A DNA stretch of 64,000 bases from JBAXTE01 sp963556065 (GCA_963556065.3 CAUVYH020000019.1:42671-106670), one strand, 5' to 3'; numbered from the stretch's first letter, positions 24,340-34,391 are shown. Translations and numbers: made by a program. Notes: a model not told the origin generated them from the letters alone.

Positions 24340-24762
24340 ATGACAGAATCTTCGGTAACTTTCAATCGCAATTTAATTGCGCCTTGCGGGATAAATTGCG
24401 GAACCTGTCTCGCATATCTCCGGTCGAAAAACAGGTGCATCGGCTGCTGGCCCAACACTGGCTCTAAGGTACCCCACTGTTCGTTGTGCAAAATAAAAAA
24501 CTGTGAACACCTCAACCAAACAGAATCCGGGTTTTGCTACGAGTGCGAAAAGTTTCCCTGTCCCCAATTAAAACATATTGACAAAAGATATCGGACTAAA
24601 TATCACGTCAGTTTAATTGAACATCTCTTGTCCATCAAAGATATAGGAATTAATGCGTTTCTTGCAAAAGAATCTGTCCGGTGGACCTGCCCAAACTGTG
24701 GAGCTACAATTTGCGTGCATAGAGAGCACTGTTTAGGCTGTAATGCCGATTTAAAGAAATAA
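24340..24762 (+). CDS. DUF3795 cysteine-rich protein
   Basis: 140 residues with many cysteines: APCGINCGTC (about 15-24), CIGCWP, CSLCKIKNC and CYECEKFPCP, then a C-terminal CPNCGA...CVHREHCLGC zinc ribbon. The first block is the DUF3795 signature, a presumed metal- or Fe-S-binding domain of unknown role. The extra C-terminal zinc ribbon is worth noting. The longer frame from 24316 starts with TTG, so I use ATG at 24340. It precedes a small unknown gene by 23 bp. Confidence 0.78.
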   Translation: MTESSVTFNRNLIAPCGINCGTCLAYLRSKNRCIGCWPNTGSKVPHCSLCKIKNCEHLNQTESGFCYECEKFPCPQLKHIDKRYRTKYHVSLIEHLLSIKDIGINAFLAKESVRWTCPNCGATICVHREHCLGCNADLKK

Positions 24763-24785
24763 CACTTTATTCAAAAATAGAAACA

Positions 24786-25196
24786 ATGGAACAAAAAGAT
24801 TATTTGTTAAGAGAAATTGAAAAAATAGGGGCTGTTTTACGAGCAATACTGAATCGGTTAACCGGATCTAAAGGGAACTTTGCAACTACAGTAGAATCCG
24901 TTTTCGAAAAAACGAATGAAGAATTGGTTCATAAAATCAACTTCGATTTAACCTGTTTTTTAGCATTGGACGAGTCGGCTTCTCTCGATTATATTTCTCG
25001 TTTTGAGGGCATGAGTTCTATAAATCTAGAACTACTGGCTGAGATTATATATCAAATTGCAATACAAGGGTCGGCCGGTCAAAAACGGATCTTTCTTGAA
25101 AAAGCAATATTTCTTTATGAATTTTGTGAAACCACTGACAAAACTTTTTCCTTTGAGCGCGAACAGCGAATTAAAGAAATAAGAAAAGCCCTATAA
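24786..25196 (+). CDS. Hypothetical helical protein
   Basis: 136 residues, all-helical and acidic, without signal or membrane segments. The N-terminal KDYLLREIEKIGAVLRAIL resembles the opening of DUF6483-type proteins, but the rest is not recognised. It lies 23 bp after the DUF3795 gene, probably in one transcript. No function assigned. Confidence 0.6.
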   Translation: MEQKDYLLREIEKIGAVLRAILNRLTGSKGNFATTVESVFEKTNEELVHKINFDLTCFLALDESASLDYISRFEGMSSINLELLAEIIYQIAIQGSAGQKRIFLEKAIFLYEFCETTDKTFSFEREQRIKEIRKAL

Positions 25197-25316
25197 TGCA
25201 AGATCAAAAAAATGAATAAGGTATTCTCTAAAAGCGGGATGGTTTTGTAAAAAAGGATCGAAAAACTAATACCAAACAAAGTGGGTCGTTTGTAAAGCTA
25301 GTTATAATAGATTGAT

Positions 25317-25658
25317 ATGAAGAAAATTAAGCAAAATTTTTGGCGATTGTCATTAAAAGTAACGTGGTTGGTTATTGTTTTTTTGATTTCCTGTAAATCC
25401 AATCAGGATTCAAAGACGAATGAAAGCTCGACGTTATCTCAGAATAACGATTCAATAGCCAAAAAAACAACCGAAATGCAACCGTTAAATAATACCTTAA
25501 ATAAAGATATTGTTAAAACGGTCGCGATTCCGGTGAAGAAGAAACAGAAACCCAAACCAACGGTTATTAATGAGCCGAAATTAACCGATCCGGGACCGGT
25601 ATGCAAATATGGTGTAATTCGCAAAGAAGGCAGAATTGCATCTGAAGAAAACAAGTAG
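25317..25658 (+). CDS. Hypothetical lipoprotein
   Basis: 113 residues. A signal with lipobox ends at FLISCKS (Cys about 26), so it should be lipid-anchored. The mature part is low-complexity: Ser/Thr/Asn-rich, then Lys/Pro-rich (VKKKQKPKPT), ending in a short conserved-looking GPVCKYGVIRKEGR. No family recognised. Downstream is the hairpin at 25808-25843. Confidence 0.55.
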   Translation: MKKIKQNFWRLSLKVTWLVIVFLISCKSNQDSKTNESSTLSQNNDSIAKKTTEMQPLNNTLNKDIVKTVAIPVKKKQKPKPTVINEPKLTDPGPVCKYGVIRKEGRIASEENK

Positions 25659-25807
25659 TGTTGATTAGCAAAGAATGTGGTAGTGTCGCGAAATAAACCG
25701 TTTCACCTTAAAATTGTCAAAATCTGTTTTAGGAAAATGATAATGTTTAAATTTAGTACTTGAAGCTATAAAAGAATCCAAATCTATGCAATTTTAGAGA
25801 TTAAAAG

Positions 25808-25843
25808 CATAACAGGACCAACCGAAAAGCCGGTCCCATTATG
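25808..25843. terminator. Candidate bidirectional terminator
   Basis: CATAA and GGACC arms pair with GGTCC and TTATG arms (separated by CA/CA mismatches), with an A-rich left flank and TTTT on the right, between convergent genes ending at 25658 and 25880. Confidence 0.5.
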
Positions 25844-25879
25844 TTTTAGGGTGTTATTAAATAAATGAAAAGAACGGAA

Positions 25880-26929
25880 TTATTCAAAACTTGGTCGACT
25901 TTCGATTCTGGTTCTTGGTGCTCCTCTGATAATGTATGTCAATGAAACTTCAAGACCTCCTTGATATTGGCTGGCAAGAGAAAGCTTCGAAATGTTAATA
26001 TCATAGCTTAATCCGGCCTGAAAGCCACTATACATATATCCTAATCCTGCAATTATTGCATCACTATTCCTGAAATAAACACTTCCATATATAGCAGATT
26101 CTTTGATAAATCCGGTATATCTAGCATCGGAACTTAAAAAATGACGAAAATCGAACCCGACAATTAACTCTTTTGAGGCCCCTTGAACGGTGTACATCAT
26201 TTGAGGAATTAAAAATTCTTTTTTATTTAACGGAATGTTGATTTTTAAATGAGGATTAAATTTCAGGTGAAGTTTGTCTTCACCACTAGAAAACAGTGTT
26301 TGGTTTGGTTGATTTACATGAAATGCTCCGGCTCCGAACAAAACGGTCCAATTTCTGGAAGGACTTTTTTCATCGTTCGTCCATGTGTATGCCATTCCCA
26401 GACCAAAATCGGCCACATATTTAGTAGCATTTGAAATATATTCTCCCGTGGGATAATTAGGGTTATAGCTATTTCCATCGTATTGTATCCCCCATTTTCC
26501 ATTGTTGGGATCAATACTTCGTTGGATAAATCCGGCCTGAATGCCGGCAGCTAGTGTTTGCCCTTTTCCTACTTTTAAATTATAAGCAATGTTAAAAAGA
26601 ATAGAAGTTGTTCTTAACTTTAGTTCTCCGGCTCTATCCGTAAAAAAGTTCAAACCTAATCCCAAGAAATCTCCTTTGCCGTTATACGTTTTGTTTTTAA
26701 AAAAACCGCCATCGGCATTCAACGCAAATGTTTGGTATGTATTGTCGATACTTCTCCATTGAGATTTATAATTAGTCGAAAATCTACCCAACCCGTTAAA
26801 AGAGCCGGTTAATGATGGATTTAATTGTCCGGGATTCTGAAAAAACTGAGAAAAGTGAATATCTTGAGAATAAACCCTTATCGATGATATCAAGATTATT
26901 GCACTCCAAACTAATATTTTATTTTTCAT
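25880..26929 (-). CDS. PorP/SprF-family T9SS outer-membrane protein
   Basis: 349 residues. A signal peptide (about 1-21) is followed by DIHFSQFFQNPGQLNPSLTGSF, the N-terminal signature of the PorP/SprF family. The rest is a beta-barrel-like run of alternating strands, ending in an aromatic/charged tail. SprF-type proteins act with the type IX secretion system to export and attach large surface adhesins such as SprB. It begins 8 bp after the SprB-like gene, the classic sprB-sprF order, so it is probably dedicated to that cargo. Confidence 0.92.
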   Translation of the reverse strand: MKNKILVWSAIILISSIRVYSQDIHFSQFFQNPGQLNPSLTGSFNGLGRFSTNYKSQWRSIDNTYQTFALNADGGFFKNKTYNGKGDFLGLGLNFFTDRAGELKLRTTSILFNIAYNLKVGKGQTLAAGIQAGFIQRSIDPNNGKWGIQYDGNSYNPNYPTGEYISNATKYVADFGLGMAYTWTNDEKSPSRNWTVLFGAGAFHVNQPNQTLFSSGEDKLHLKFNPHLKINIPLNKKEFLIPQMMYTVQGASKELIVGFDFRHFLSSDARYTGFIKESAIYGSVYFRNSDAIIAGLGYMYSGFQAGLSYDINISKLSLASQYQGGLEVSLTYIIRGAPRTRIESRPSFE

Positions 26930-26937
26930 AATCTGTA

Positions 26938-29103
26938 TTATCTGATTAAAGTAATATTCCCTTTTTGAGTATATGTTTTACCGGTAATAAATACCACATC
27001 CAAATAGTAAACAAAAACTGCAGAATTTTCAACAGTTCCGCTCACAGAACCATCCCATGAATCTTCTTGACTGGTTGTTTCGAAAACTTTAGAACCCCAA
27101 CGATCATAAATTGTGAACTGTAAAGATTTAATGCCTTTTCCATATACTTTTATTACTTTGTTTTCTTCAACGTTGCTTTCGGGATAAAATATATTTGGAA
27201 CAAAAATAGAATGGGTATTATCATTACAGTCGTCTAAAGCTCTGGTTATGATAAAGTCGGCATTGGCAAAGCACCCCTTCGCATCTGTAACAGTAACGGA
27301 ATAGTCATTTGGAGCGAGTCCCGAAATATTGTTAACGTTAGAAGAGTTGTTACTCCAGACATAGTTGTACGGAGGGTTTCCGCCGGTGGATGTTGCAATG
27401 GCAGAGCCGTCGTTTGCTAAAAAGCAACTTTCGTTTGTTGCCGATACGGTTACAGATGGTGTCGGATTTATAATAATAACAGTAGTATCTTGGGCGTTGC
27501 ATCCATTCGCAAAAGAATAGGTAATAATATGATTTCCGGCACCGGCAATCGAAGGATTAAATTCTCCTGTAGCAGGGTTTACAATTCCCGATCCGGACCA
27601 TGTTCCGCCGTTTTGGGCAGCTTGTAGCACAATTATATCTTGGTTACTACACATTGGATTTACATTTGTGATCGTTGCATCCGGAGTGCTGATTACCTGA
27701 ATACTAATGGTGTCTGCACCACCACAAACCCCACTTATGGTATAAATAATTTGGTGTGTGCCAATTCCCGCAACAGCTGGAGAAAAAATGCCGGAAGATG
27801 GGTTTGTGATTCCACTTCCACTCCAGGTTCCTCCTTGTTGAGCAGCGGTTAAGGTTACCGGTGGCGTATTTAAACAAAAAGTATTTACTGTAGATGTAAT
27901 TGATGCATCAGCGCCACTTTGTACAACGATGCTTATCGTGTCCATTGCATTGCAATTACCCGAAATGGTATAAGTTATAAGATGTGTGCCGACACCTGCT
28001 GTTGCCGGATTGAATGTACCTGCTGTCGGGTTTGTAATCCCGTTGCCGGACCAAAGACCACCCCCAACGGTAGCTGACAGATTTACCGGATTACCATTTG
28101 AACACAAGGGAGGAACACTGTTAATTTCCGGCTGAATATTCGGGTTTGCAAGAATAACAGGTTCATTTACAAAACCCGACCATGTGCTTTTTGTTACAGA
28201 ACTTAAAGGGCTTCCGCTTGTTTGATTTACAGGTGCAATGTTTACCCATCTTTGTGAGGGATTTGTATTCCAGTTTGCTAAAAGTTGCCATCCTCCATCA
28301 GCCGCCGGATCAAAATAAATACGGATATCAGCCGCCGAGGTGCCGGATGTTTGAGCAATTTTGTGATAAAATAAAGAGTTAAGCGTACATAATCCTGTTT
28401 CTGATTGCGACCGAGAATATCCTTCATTGGTTGCATCTACATTCGCCATCCGAACTTGATATGTGTTTGCACTTGAACTATTAGGAGTAATATCTACCGG
28501 ACGATAACGTTGGATTACCAATGAGGATCCTACCGGAAAAAGATATGTGGAAATACTGTTTGTTTGGCGACTTAACTTTCCGTTTCCTGTTGAACTTACA
28601 AATCCGGTTGTGCGGGTTATTGCATTAACAGACGAATTATTTATGCTCATGATGAATCCATCGGTGGCTAATTCCCGATCGTTAAGAGACAGTACTCCTG
28701 TGACTATTTGATTGATTGTTTGAGTTTTAATTCCTGTTCCAGAAAGGTCCAAATTATTAAACGAACTTACTGCGGATCCGCCCAAAAATTGATTTGCTCC
28801 GGAAAATCTCACCATGCCGGTACCGGCACTGAAAGTTGCATTGTTAAACCAACTTCCTTTGAGATCAATTAATCCGTTGTCGCTTAAAACTGCATTGTTG
28901 GTAAGATCCGATAAAATATAGCAGTTTCCATTGTTTGAAAAGGTCGAGTTGGTCTTATTTTCGGCGCTTCCGTTGATACTAACAATCGCATTGGAAGTAA
29001 TTGCAACCGTTCCTCCGTTATTTACGAATAGTTGCCCATACAAATCTCCCTGCAGAAAACATCCGGCAATAATTAGTAATAAAAAGATTTTATGTTTAAC
29101 CAT
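26938..29103 (-). CDS. SprB-like surface protein with T9SS type B sorting domain
   Basis: 721 residues. Signal peptide at about 1-23. The N-terminal half is beta-rich. Three repeats of about 70 residues follow (about 335-550), each with GGxWSGxGIxNP and GTHxITYTISG motifs and paired cysteines, then a SprB-type repeat (about 555-625, PYNYVWSNNSS and YSVTVTDAKGC). The last 90 residues are the CHU_C/gliding-motility-associated C-terminal domain (FVPNIFYPES, IYDRWGSKVFE, VYYLDVVF). Exported by T9SS and probably surface-displayed with the PorP/SprF protein downstream. Role in gliding or adhesion is inferred. Confidence 0.9.
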   Translation of the reverse strand: MVKHKIFLLLIIAGCFLQGDLYGQLFVNNGGTVAITSNAIVSINGSAENKTNSTFSNNGNCYILSDLTNNAVLSDNGLIDLKGSWFNNATFSAGTGMVRFSGANQFLGGSAVSSFNNLDLSGTGIKTQTINQIVTGVLSLNDRELATDGFIMSINNSSVNAITRTTGFVSSTGNGKLSRQTNSISTYLFPVGSSLVIQRYRPVDITPNSSSANTYQVRMANVDATNEGYSRSQSETGLCTLNSLFYHKIAQTSGTSAADIRIYFDPAADGGWQLLANWNTNPSQRWVNIAPVNQTSGSPLSSVTKSTWSGFVNEPVILANPNIQPEINSVPPLCSNGNPVNLSATVGGGLWSGNGITNPTAGTFNPATAGVGTHLITYTISGNCNAMDTISIVVQSGADASITSTVNTFCLNTPPVTLTAAQQGGTWSGSGITNPSSGIFSPAVAGIGTHQIIYTISGVCGGADTISIQVISTPDATITNVNPMCSNQDIIVLQAAQNGGTWSGSGIVNPATGEFNPSIAGAGNHIITYSFANGCNAQDTTVIIINPTPSVTVSATNESCFLANDGSAIATSTGGNPPYNYVWSNNSSNVNNISGLAPNDYSVTVTDAKGCFANADFIITRALDDCNDNTHSIFVPNIFYPESNVEENKVIKVYGKGIKSLQFTIYDRWGSKVFETTSQEDSWDGSVSGTVENSAVFVYYLDVVFITGKTYTQKGNITLIR

Positions 29104-29126
29104 GATTGTTTTTTTAACGGTTTGGA

Positions 29127-30515
29127 CTATCTGATCAATGATAGTTTAGACAGATTGAGAATACCGGAACTTTGAGGTTTTCCAAAAAAAGACGGATTGC
29201 AGTATTTGCCGGAAAATCTACCTTCTTTTAGCGGTTCACTATCTTTCATTTTCGGATTGTTTTTTAGTGTTTCGTCATTGCGCTCAGCATATACGGTCCA
29301 TGATACTTTGCCATTTGCAACACCTCCAGATAACACAAATGAATTCTTTTCTCCGATTTCTTGCTTTACAAAGATATTGGGCATTGGAGAACCAATAGGA
29401 GTTAATTGATATGAAAAATTAATGTTGATTAAATTAAAATATGATGGAAGAGAGACTTCTGCTTCTCCGTTTTCGTTAAGGGTAACCGTTCCTCTATACA
29501 TGTTAATCACTTCATTCGATTCAACACAGAAATGTTTTAGAAATTTACTATCCGGATATTGCGGATGATCAATCATAAAAGATTTGGTTCCGGAAGCAGA
29601 AAAAGAGCCACCTACTATTAAGTTACCATCTACACCAGCTGTTCCGACACAATAAACTCCCCATCCGTTAGTGGCATCTGTGCTTTGTCCGGCTACGCCG
29701 TAAAAGCCTTCTCCTGCAGTGCCAATTCCGTCTCCTGTTGCATGGTTTGCTCCATAAATTCCATTTCCCCCAGGGTAGTTTGTCTCACCGATTGTTCCGT
29801 TAAATCCAATTCCTTTTACGCCGTGACCGCCACTAGTACGCAAGTTATTGCCAAATAAAGCGGCTTCGGCAGTGGCAGTAGCCAGAACTTGACCAGAAAC
29901 ACCAAATGCTTTTCCACTTGAATTCCCAATAATGGCAGATGTTGGCTGATCTGTTCCTGTTCCACCAATTGTTCCGAAGTTGGATACAGCAGTAGCCTGA
30001 ATTGTAGCATATTGCGATGATGTACTTGTATTATCTGCTGAAATTGCAACACCGGTGTTTGTATGAATTACTTTTAATGCAATGGTTGAAGCATCGTTTG
30101 CCGTGATTGCAATCGGATTGTTGCCCGTGGTTGTGATTTGCCTGCCGGCTCCACTGCCTCCGCAATCGTATGCTTGCTGTAAAGTAGAGCAGGTACTTGT
30201 AGAGCCGCCTGAACCTACTTGAACCCATTGCGTCGAATTCCAGTAATAGAAACCGGCTGTTAATGTTCCTCCTATGTTATAAACCAATAAGCCGGTGGCC
30301 GGAGTATTTACCGGGCTGGATCCGTTATTTGCGGCAACAAGCGTAACCCGTGGAATTAACAACCCTTTATTACTGGCTGTTAAATCCAAAAGTGCAGAAG
30401 CATTTGGTGTCGTTGTGCCGATACCTACATTATCTTGAGCCAAAATAGGGGTGCTACTAATTAAAAATACTAACCCGAACACTAAGAGTGTTTTATTAAT
30501 CCGTTTTTTAGACAT
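29127..30515 (-). CDS. Large secreted protein with VGIGTTTP-type N-terminus
   Basis: 462 residues. Signal peptide at about 1-26. The mature start DNVGIGTTTPNASALLDL is common on Bacteroidota secreted fibre-like proteins. The middle is Gly/Thr/Ala/Asn-rich and beta-like. The last about 150 residues (from MIDHPQYPDSKFLKHFCVES) form a conserved module I recall in secreted proteins of several phyla; function unknown. No T9SS sorting domain at the end. It lies 23 bp upstream of the SprB-like gene and is probably in its operon. Confidence 0.8.
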   Translation of the reverse strand: MSKKRINKTLLVFGLVFLISSTPILAQDNVGIGTTTPNASALLDLTASNKGLLIPRVTLVAANNGSSPVNTPATGLLVYNIGGTLTAGFYYWNSTQWVQVGSGGSTSTCSTLQQAYDCGGSGAGRQITTTGNNPIAITANDASTIALKVIHTNTGVAISADNTSTSSQYATIQATAVSNFGTIGGTGTDQPTSAIIGNSSGKAFGVSGQVLATATAEAALFGNNLRTSGGHGVKGIGFNGTIGETNYPGGNGIYGANHATGDGIGTAGEGFYGVAGQSTDATNGWGVYCVGTAGVDGNLIVGGSFSASGTKSFMIDHPQYPDSKFLKHFCVESNEVINMYRGTVTLNENGEAEVSLPSYFNLININFSYQLTPIGSPMPNIFVKQEIGEKNSFVLSGGVANGKVSWTVYAERNDETLKNNPKMKDSEPLKEGRFSGKYCNPSFFGKPQSSGILNLSKLSLIR

Positions 30516-30566
30516 GTTATAATTTTTTTTAATCCCGTTTTCAATTATCTTCTGTAAATTTAGTAG

Positions 30567-30588
30567 AATTCGATTTTAAAATCGAATT
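30567..30588. promoter_or_regulatory. 22-bp perfect palindrome upstream of the surface-protein operon
   Basis: Each half reads AATTCGATTTT outward to centre, with no mismatch. It lies 51 bp upstream of the start at 30515, between the sensor kinase gene and the secreted-protein operon. It looks like an operator for a dimeric regulator; no T-run or GC stem to make it a terminator. Confidence 0.5.
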
Positions 30589-30681
30589 AATTAAGTATGT
30601 GGTATATATTAATTAGGGATCTGTACATTTTTTGGGGTAAAAGGAAAAATGCTCGATGGCAAAGTGATTTTTTAAAACCAA

Positions 30682-33582
30682 CTACGAGCGAATAAGCCAT
30701 TCTTCTGTTGGTAAAGTCGATATTACCGGTAAAATAATGATCACTTTTGTCCCATGGTCATTGGGATCTATATCGTTGATATCTAATATTAATAAATCAA
30801 AAATATTATCATATAATTTTTTTAGTAATAACAGTCGCTCTTTCGAAATCTTTATTGCGGAAGAGGAGTGGTCTGTTTTATTTCCGGCTGCCTTATTTAT
30901 GCCAATTCCGTTATCCATAATTTCAATATAAATGGAATCCTCCTGTTTGTAAATATTTACAGTAATTAGACTTTCCAGTGTAATTGGGGACAAGCCGTGC
31001 CAAATGGCATTTTCTACAAATGGCTGAATAATGTTTGAAGGAATATAAATGTTGTTTTCATCAATTTGAGGATCAATAGTTAATTTATAATTCAACCGTT
31101 CATCAAATCTGAATGATTCAAGTTGCATATACAGGTCAAGAGCTCTGATTTCGTCTGCTAATAAGTTAAAACTCTGTTTTGAATTTTCGAAATGAATGCG
31201 GATAAGCTTTGTGAATTTTTTTAAATAGATACTTGCCTTATCAATGTTTACATATTTCATATAGTATTGAATGGAATTAAGCACATTAAAGATAAAATGC
31301 GGATTCATCAATGCGGTTAGGGCACGAAATTCCATATTCACAATTTTTCGCTGATTAGTCATCTTTTCTTTCTCTCTTTTTTTTAAATGACCGACTCTTA
31401 GTTGAAAAGCTGTAATAATTAAAAGAGCAACAATGATTCCAATAAGAATGAAAAACCAAAATTGCAGCCACCAAGGAGTTTTAATTGTAAAATGAAGTGT
31501 TGCAACAGGGCTTTGTATATTGTTTTCCGAAATAGCAATTACCTCAAAGCAATAGTTGCCGTCAGGCAAATTGTTGAAATCAACGGATTCATTCCGTGTC
31601 TCGTACCAATTGGAATCCTTGTTCAAATGATATTTGAAGAAAAGAGACCTTGGATTTTTGTAGTAAAATCCGACATATTCAATTCTGATATTTTTGGAAT
31701 TATAGTCAAAATACAAACTGTCGGTTGTTTGATGCGATGTGCCGTCAACAATAATTCCCGATATGGAAATTTTAGGTTTTATTTTTTCTGCATCAATAAA
31801 GAGTTTATTGGGAACAATTCTGCATAAACCTTTTTCCGATGTTACCCATATTGTTGAGTCTAAAGCAATAATTGCTCTAATTTCATCTCCTATTATTCCT
31901 TGTAATTGATTTATTTTCACCAATTTGTCTTTTTCGTGTAAAAATAAGCCTTTATAAGTCCCGATCCATAATTGATCTCCCTGCCCCAACGCCAGAGCGC
32001 TTATTCTGATGTTTTTAAGCAACTGGAACATTTGCGTATTCGGATTTCTCTTATCCACAAGCATTAGCCCTTTTTCCATTGCAATCCAAACCTTTTCTTT
32101 TTGAATTACAATTGCGTTGATTTCATTGTTTACGATTTTTTTGTTCGAAAACACCAGCCTTAGAGAGTCCTTATAAGTATATACTCCATTATTGGTTCCA
32201 ATCCATTTGGTATTATCCGAATCTTTGGTTACACAAAAAACTTTTGAATCTTTTAGTATTTGAAGTTTCTCGGGGGAAATGATTTTTTTATTTATTAGAA
32301 AATAAACACCTTTGCGTGTAAGGAGCCACAAGGTATCATTGAACAATTGTAGGTTAAGAATTCGATCTTTTATTTCATATACTTCCTGAATTTTATGGTT
32401 ATATATGATATTTAATTTGTTATTTGTGGGGAGGTATATTTTCCCATCACTTCCTTCGACAACATTCCAAACAGAGGCCGATCTTATCCGCTCTTTCAGA
32501 GAATCAATTTTAATATCATGAATAAAATTAATACCCGAGTATGTTGTAATCCAAAGATTCTTGTTTTTGCTGTACGAAAGATTTAATAAATAATTATCGT
32601 AAAGACCATCTTCTTTGGTATATGTTTGAGCAAATTCGGTAGAAAAGCAAAAGGCTCCCATCCCAACAGATCCCAGCCAAATATTATCTTCATTGTCTTT
32701 AAGCATTGAGTATATTGGGATCTTTGAAATTTTACCCGGTTCAAGATATTTATGTAGGTATAAATCATAAAGATATTGTTTTTCGGGGAATGCATAAAAC
32801 CATAAATAGCGATCGTTTTTTACCTCTAAGACTCCGACTTCTTTTGCTGCAAGATTCTCGCAAATTTCCGACTCTTTTTTAAACTTATTAAGAATGATAA
32901 TTCTGTTGAACGACCCGATATAAAATTTCCCGGAATTTGAAGTGGTAATTCCGGCAACACTCACGGTTGTATCAATATATTTCGGAATCACAGAATCTTT
33001 AGAAACCATGTAAAGTCCGTCTCCGGCACCCACATAAAGTTCTTTGTCGTGATCAAGGTATAGCACGTTTGCATATATTTGAGTACTGCTTTTTGCAAAA
33101 TCAGAATATTCGGTATAGGAATATTTATTTATATTCCTTGAGATATACCCCAGTTTCCATTCTGAGGAAATCACCCAAAGCCTTCCCCATTTGTCAAATT
33201 CCATAAAAACAATTTCTTTAGGTAGGTTAGAGATCATAGCGCTGATGTTGAAAATCTTTCCCTTAAAAAGACAAAACAGGCCAAACCCAAACGTACTTCC
33301 GCAGATAATGTCGCTTCCGGGCATTTCCCGTATAGCCAAAACCTTATTGGTTGCCAGTCCCTGTTCTGTACTATAGTTTTTAAACTGGCTGCCGTCAAAT
33401 CGGCTGATCCCATATCCTGTAGAGAACCAGATAAATCCCTTGGAATCCTGATAGATTCTAAAGATAGTGGAATTGGCCAAGCCGTTTTCGACATTATAAT
33501 TCCGGGAAATCAGCGATTGACTTATTCCAATAACCGATGTCTGAAGTAAGAATAGGAAGAAAACTATTTTTTGATATTTCAT
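30682..33582 (-). CDS. Propeller-type sensor histidine kinase (LytS-like)
   Basis: 966 residues. Signal peptide (1-21), then propeller repeats of the two-component regulator type to about 600 (for example SKGFIWFSTGYGISRFDG and ITTYSGINFI), a Y_Y_Y domain (about 625-700), one membrane segment (about 707-730), and a His_kinase domain with the phosphoacceptor His in LMNPHFIFNVLNS (about 765) and a HATPase with DNGIGI. Sensor outside, kinase inside. Its ATG overlaps the stop of the LytTR regulator gene by 3 bases, so they are cotranscribed and partners. It sits among T9SS surface genes, suggesting control of them. Confidence 0.93.
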   Translation of the reverse strand: MKYQKIVFFLFLLQTSVIGISQSLISRNYNVENGLANSTIFRIYQDSKGFIWFSTGYGISRFDGSQFKNYSTEQGLATNKVLAIREMPGSDIICGSTFGFGLFCLFKGKIFNISAMISNLPKEIVFMEFDKWGRLWVISSEWKLGYISRNINKYSYTEYSDFAKSSTQIYANVLYLDHDKELYVGAGDGLYMVSKDSVIPKYIDTTVSVAGITTSNSGKFYIGSFNRIIILNKFKKESEICENLAAKEVGVLEVKNDRYLWFYAFPEKQYLYDLYLHKYLEPGKISKIPIYSMLKDNEDNIWLGSVGMGAFCFSTEFAQTYTKEDGLYDNYLLNLSYSKNKNLWITTYSGINFIHDIKIDSLKERIRSASVWNVVEGSDGKIYLPTNNKLNIIYNHKIQEVYEIKDRILNLQLFNDTLWLLTRKGVYFLINKKIISPEKLQILKDSKVFCVTKDSDNTKWIGTNNGVYTYKDSLRLVFSNKKIVNNEINAIVIQKEKVWIAMEKGLMLVDKRNPNTQMFQLLKNIRISALALGQGDQLWIGTYKGLFLHEKDKLVKINQLQGIIGDEIRAIIALDSTIWVTSEKGLCRIVPNKLFIDAEKIKPKISISGIIVDGTSHQTTDSLYFDYNSKNIRIEYVGFYYKNPRSLFFKYHLNKDSNWYETRNESVDFNNLPDGNYCFEVIAISENNIQSPVATLHFTIKTPWWLQFWFFILIGIIVALLIITAFQLRVGHLKKREKEKMTNQRKIVNMEFRALTALMNPHFIFNVLNSIQYYMKYVNIDKASIYLKKFTKLIRIHFENSKQSFNLLADEIRALDLYMQLESFRFDERLNYKLTIDPQIDENNIYIPSNIIQPFVENAIWHGLSPITLESLITVNIYKQEDSIYIEIMDNGIGINKAAGNKTDHSSSAIKISKERLLLLKKLYDNIFDLLILDINDIDPNDHGTKVIIILPVISTLPTEEWLIRS

Positions 33583-34349
33583 TCAAGGTTAATTCCGTTA
33601 ATCAAATGCATTAACTCACCACTTTTTCCTCTGGCCATCGGAACAATCTCTCCGTTTGACAAGGTGACGAATCCACCGTCTTTAAAATTCATCTCTTTGA
33701 TGTGAACTAAATTAATTAAAAAGGATTTATGAATTCTGAAAAACCGTAGAGAAGAAAGATTCATCTCAAAAAAACGTAATGTTTTGGATGAGAGCAGCAC
33801 GCTTCCATCCACCAGATATATATCGGAGTAATTGTTGTTTCCTTTAAACATTACAATATCATCAATATTTACAACTTTATATCCTTTGGAATAGGGCAGC
33901 GTAATTTTTTGAACCTTTTCGGTGATAATCATACTTTTTACCATTTGTTCCAGGTTCGAAGGCAAAACATCATTCTTCGATTTAATTTTTAATTGAATCT
34001 TTTTTATGGTTTCTTCCAGTTCGTCTTCATCTATCGGCTTTAGCAAGTAATCGAAAGCTTGCTTTTTAATGGCCTCCAGCGCATGATTGCTATATGCCGT
34101 AGTAAATACTACCAAAAAATCTCGTGTAGCAAAAGTATCGAGAAATTCTAACCCCGACACTTCCGGCATGTGAATATCTAAAAAGACAACATCCGGTTTT
34201 TCGGACTCAATTATTTTAAAGCCTTCAAGGCAATTACCGGCAAGACCACAGATTTGAACCTGCCCGAATTTCTCTTGAAGCAACATCTTCAGAGATTCTC
34301 TGGCATGTAATTCATCATCAATAATGACGGCTTTAATTATAGCGTCCAT
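33579..34349 (-). CDS. LytTR-family response regulator
   Basis: 256 residues. Receiver domain at about 6-118, with DDE (11-13), phosphoacceptor Asp58 (VVFLDIHMP) and Lys in LLKPIDE (about 107). LytTR DNA-binding domain at about 150-250 (FKGNNNYSDIYL, FFRIHKSFLIN). It is the first gene of the pair with the propeller kinase, overlapping it at ATGA. Likely targets are the adjacent secreted proteins and the palindrome at 30567-30588, though LytTR sites are usually direct repeats. A -7 box lies at 34384-34391. Confidence 0.93.
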   Translation of the reverse strand: MDAIIKAVIIDDELHARESLKMLLQEKFGQVQICGLAGNCLEGFKIIESEKPDVVFLDIHMPEVSGLEFLDTFATRDFLVVFTTAYSNHALEAIKKQAFDYLLKPIDEDELEETIKKIQLKIKSKNDVLPSNLEQMVKSMIITEKVQKITLPYSKGYKVVNIDDIVMFKGNNNYSDIYLVDGSVLLSSKTLRFFEMNLSSLRFFRIHKSFLINLVHIKEMNFKDGGFVTLSNGEIVPMARGKSGELMHLINGINLE

Positions 34350-34383
34350 TAATTATGTAATAAAATAACAATTAATATCACTA

Positions 34384-34391
34384 CAAATGTA
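34384..34391 (-). promoter_or_regulatory. -7 box TACATTTG of the LytTR-kinase operon
   Basis: Perfect TAnnTTTG match on the minus strand, 34 bp before the ATG at 34349. Confidence 0.5.
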
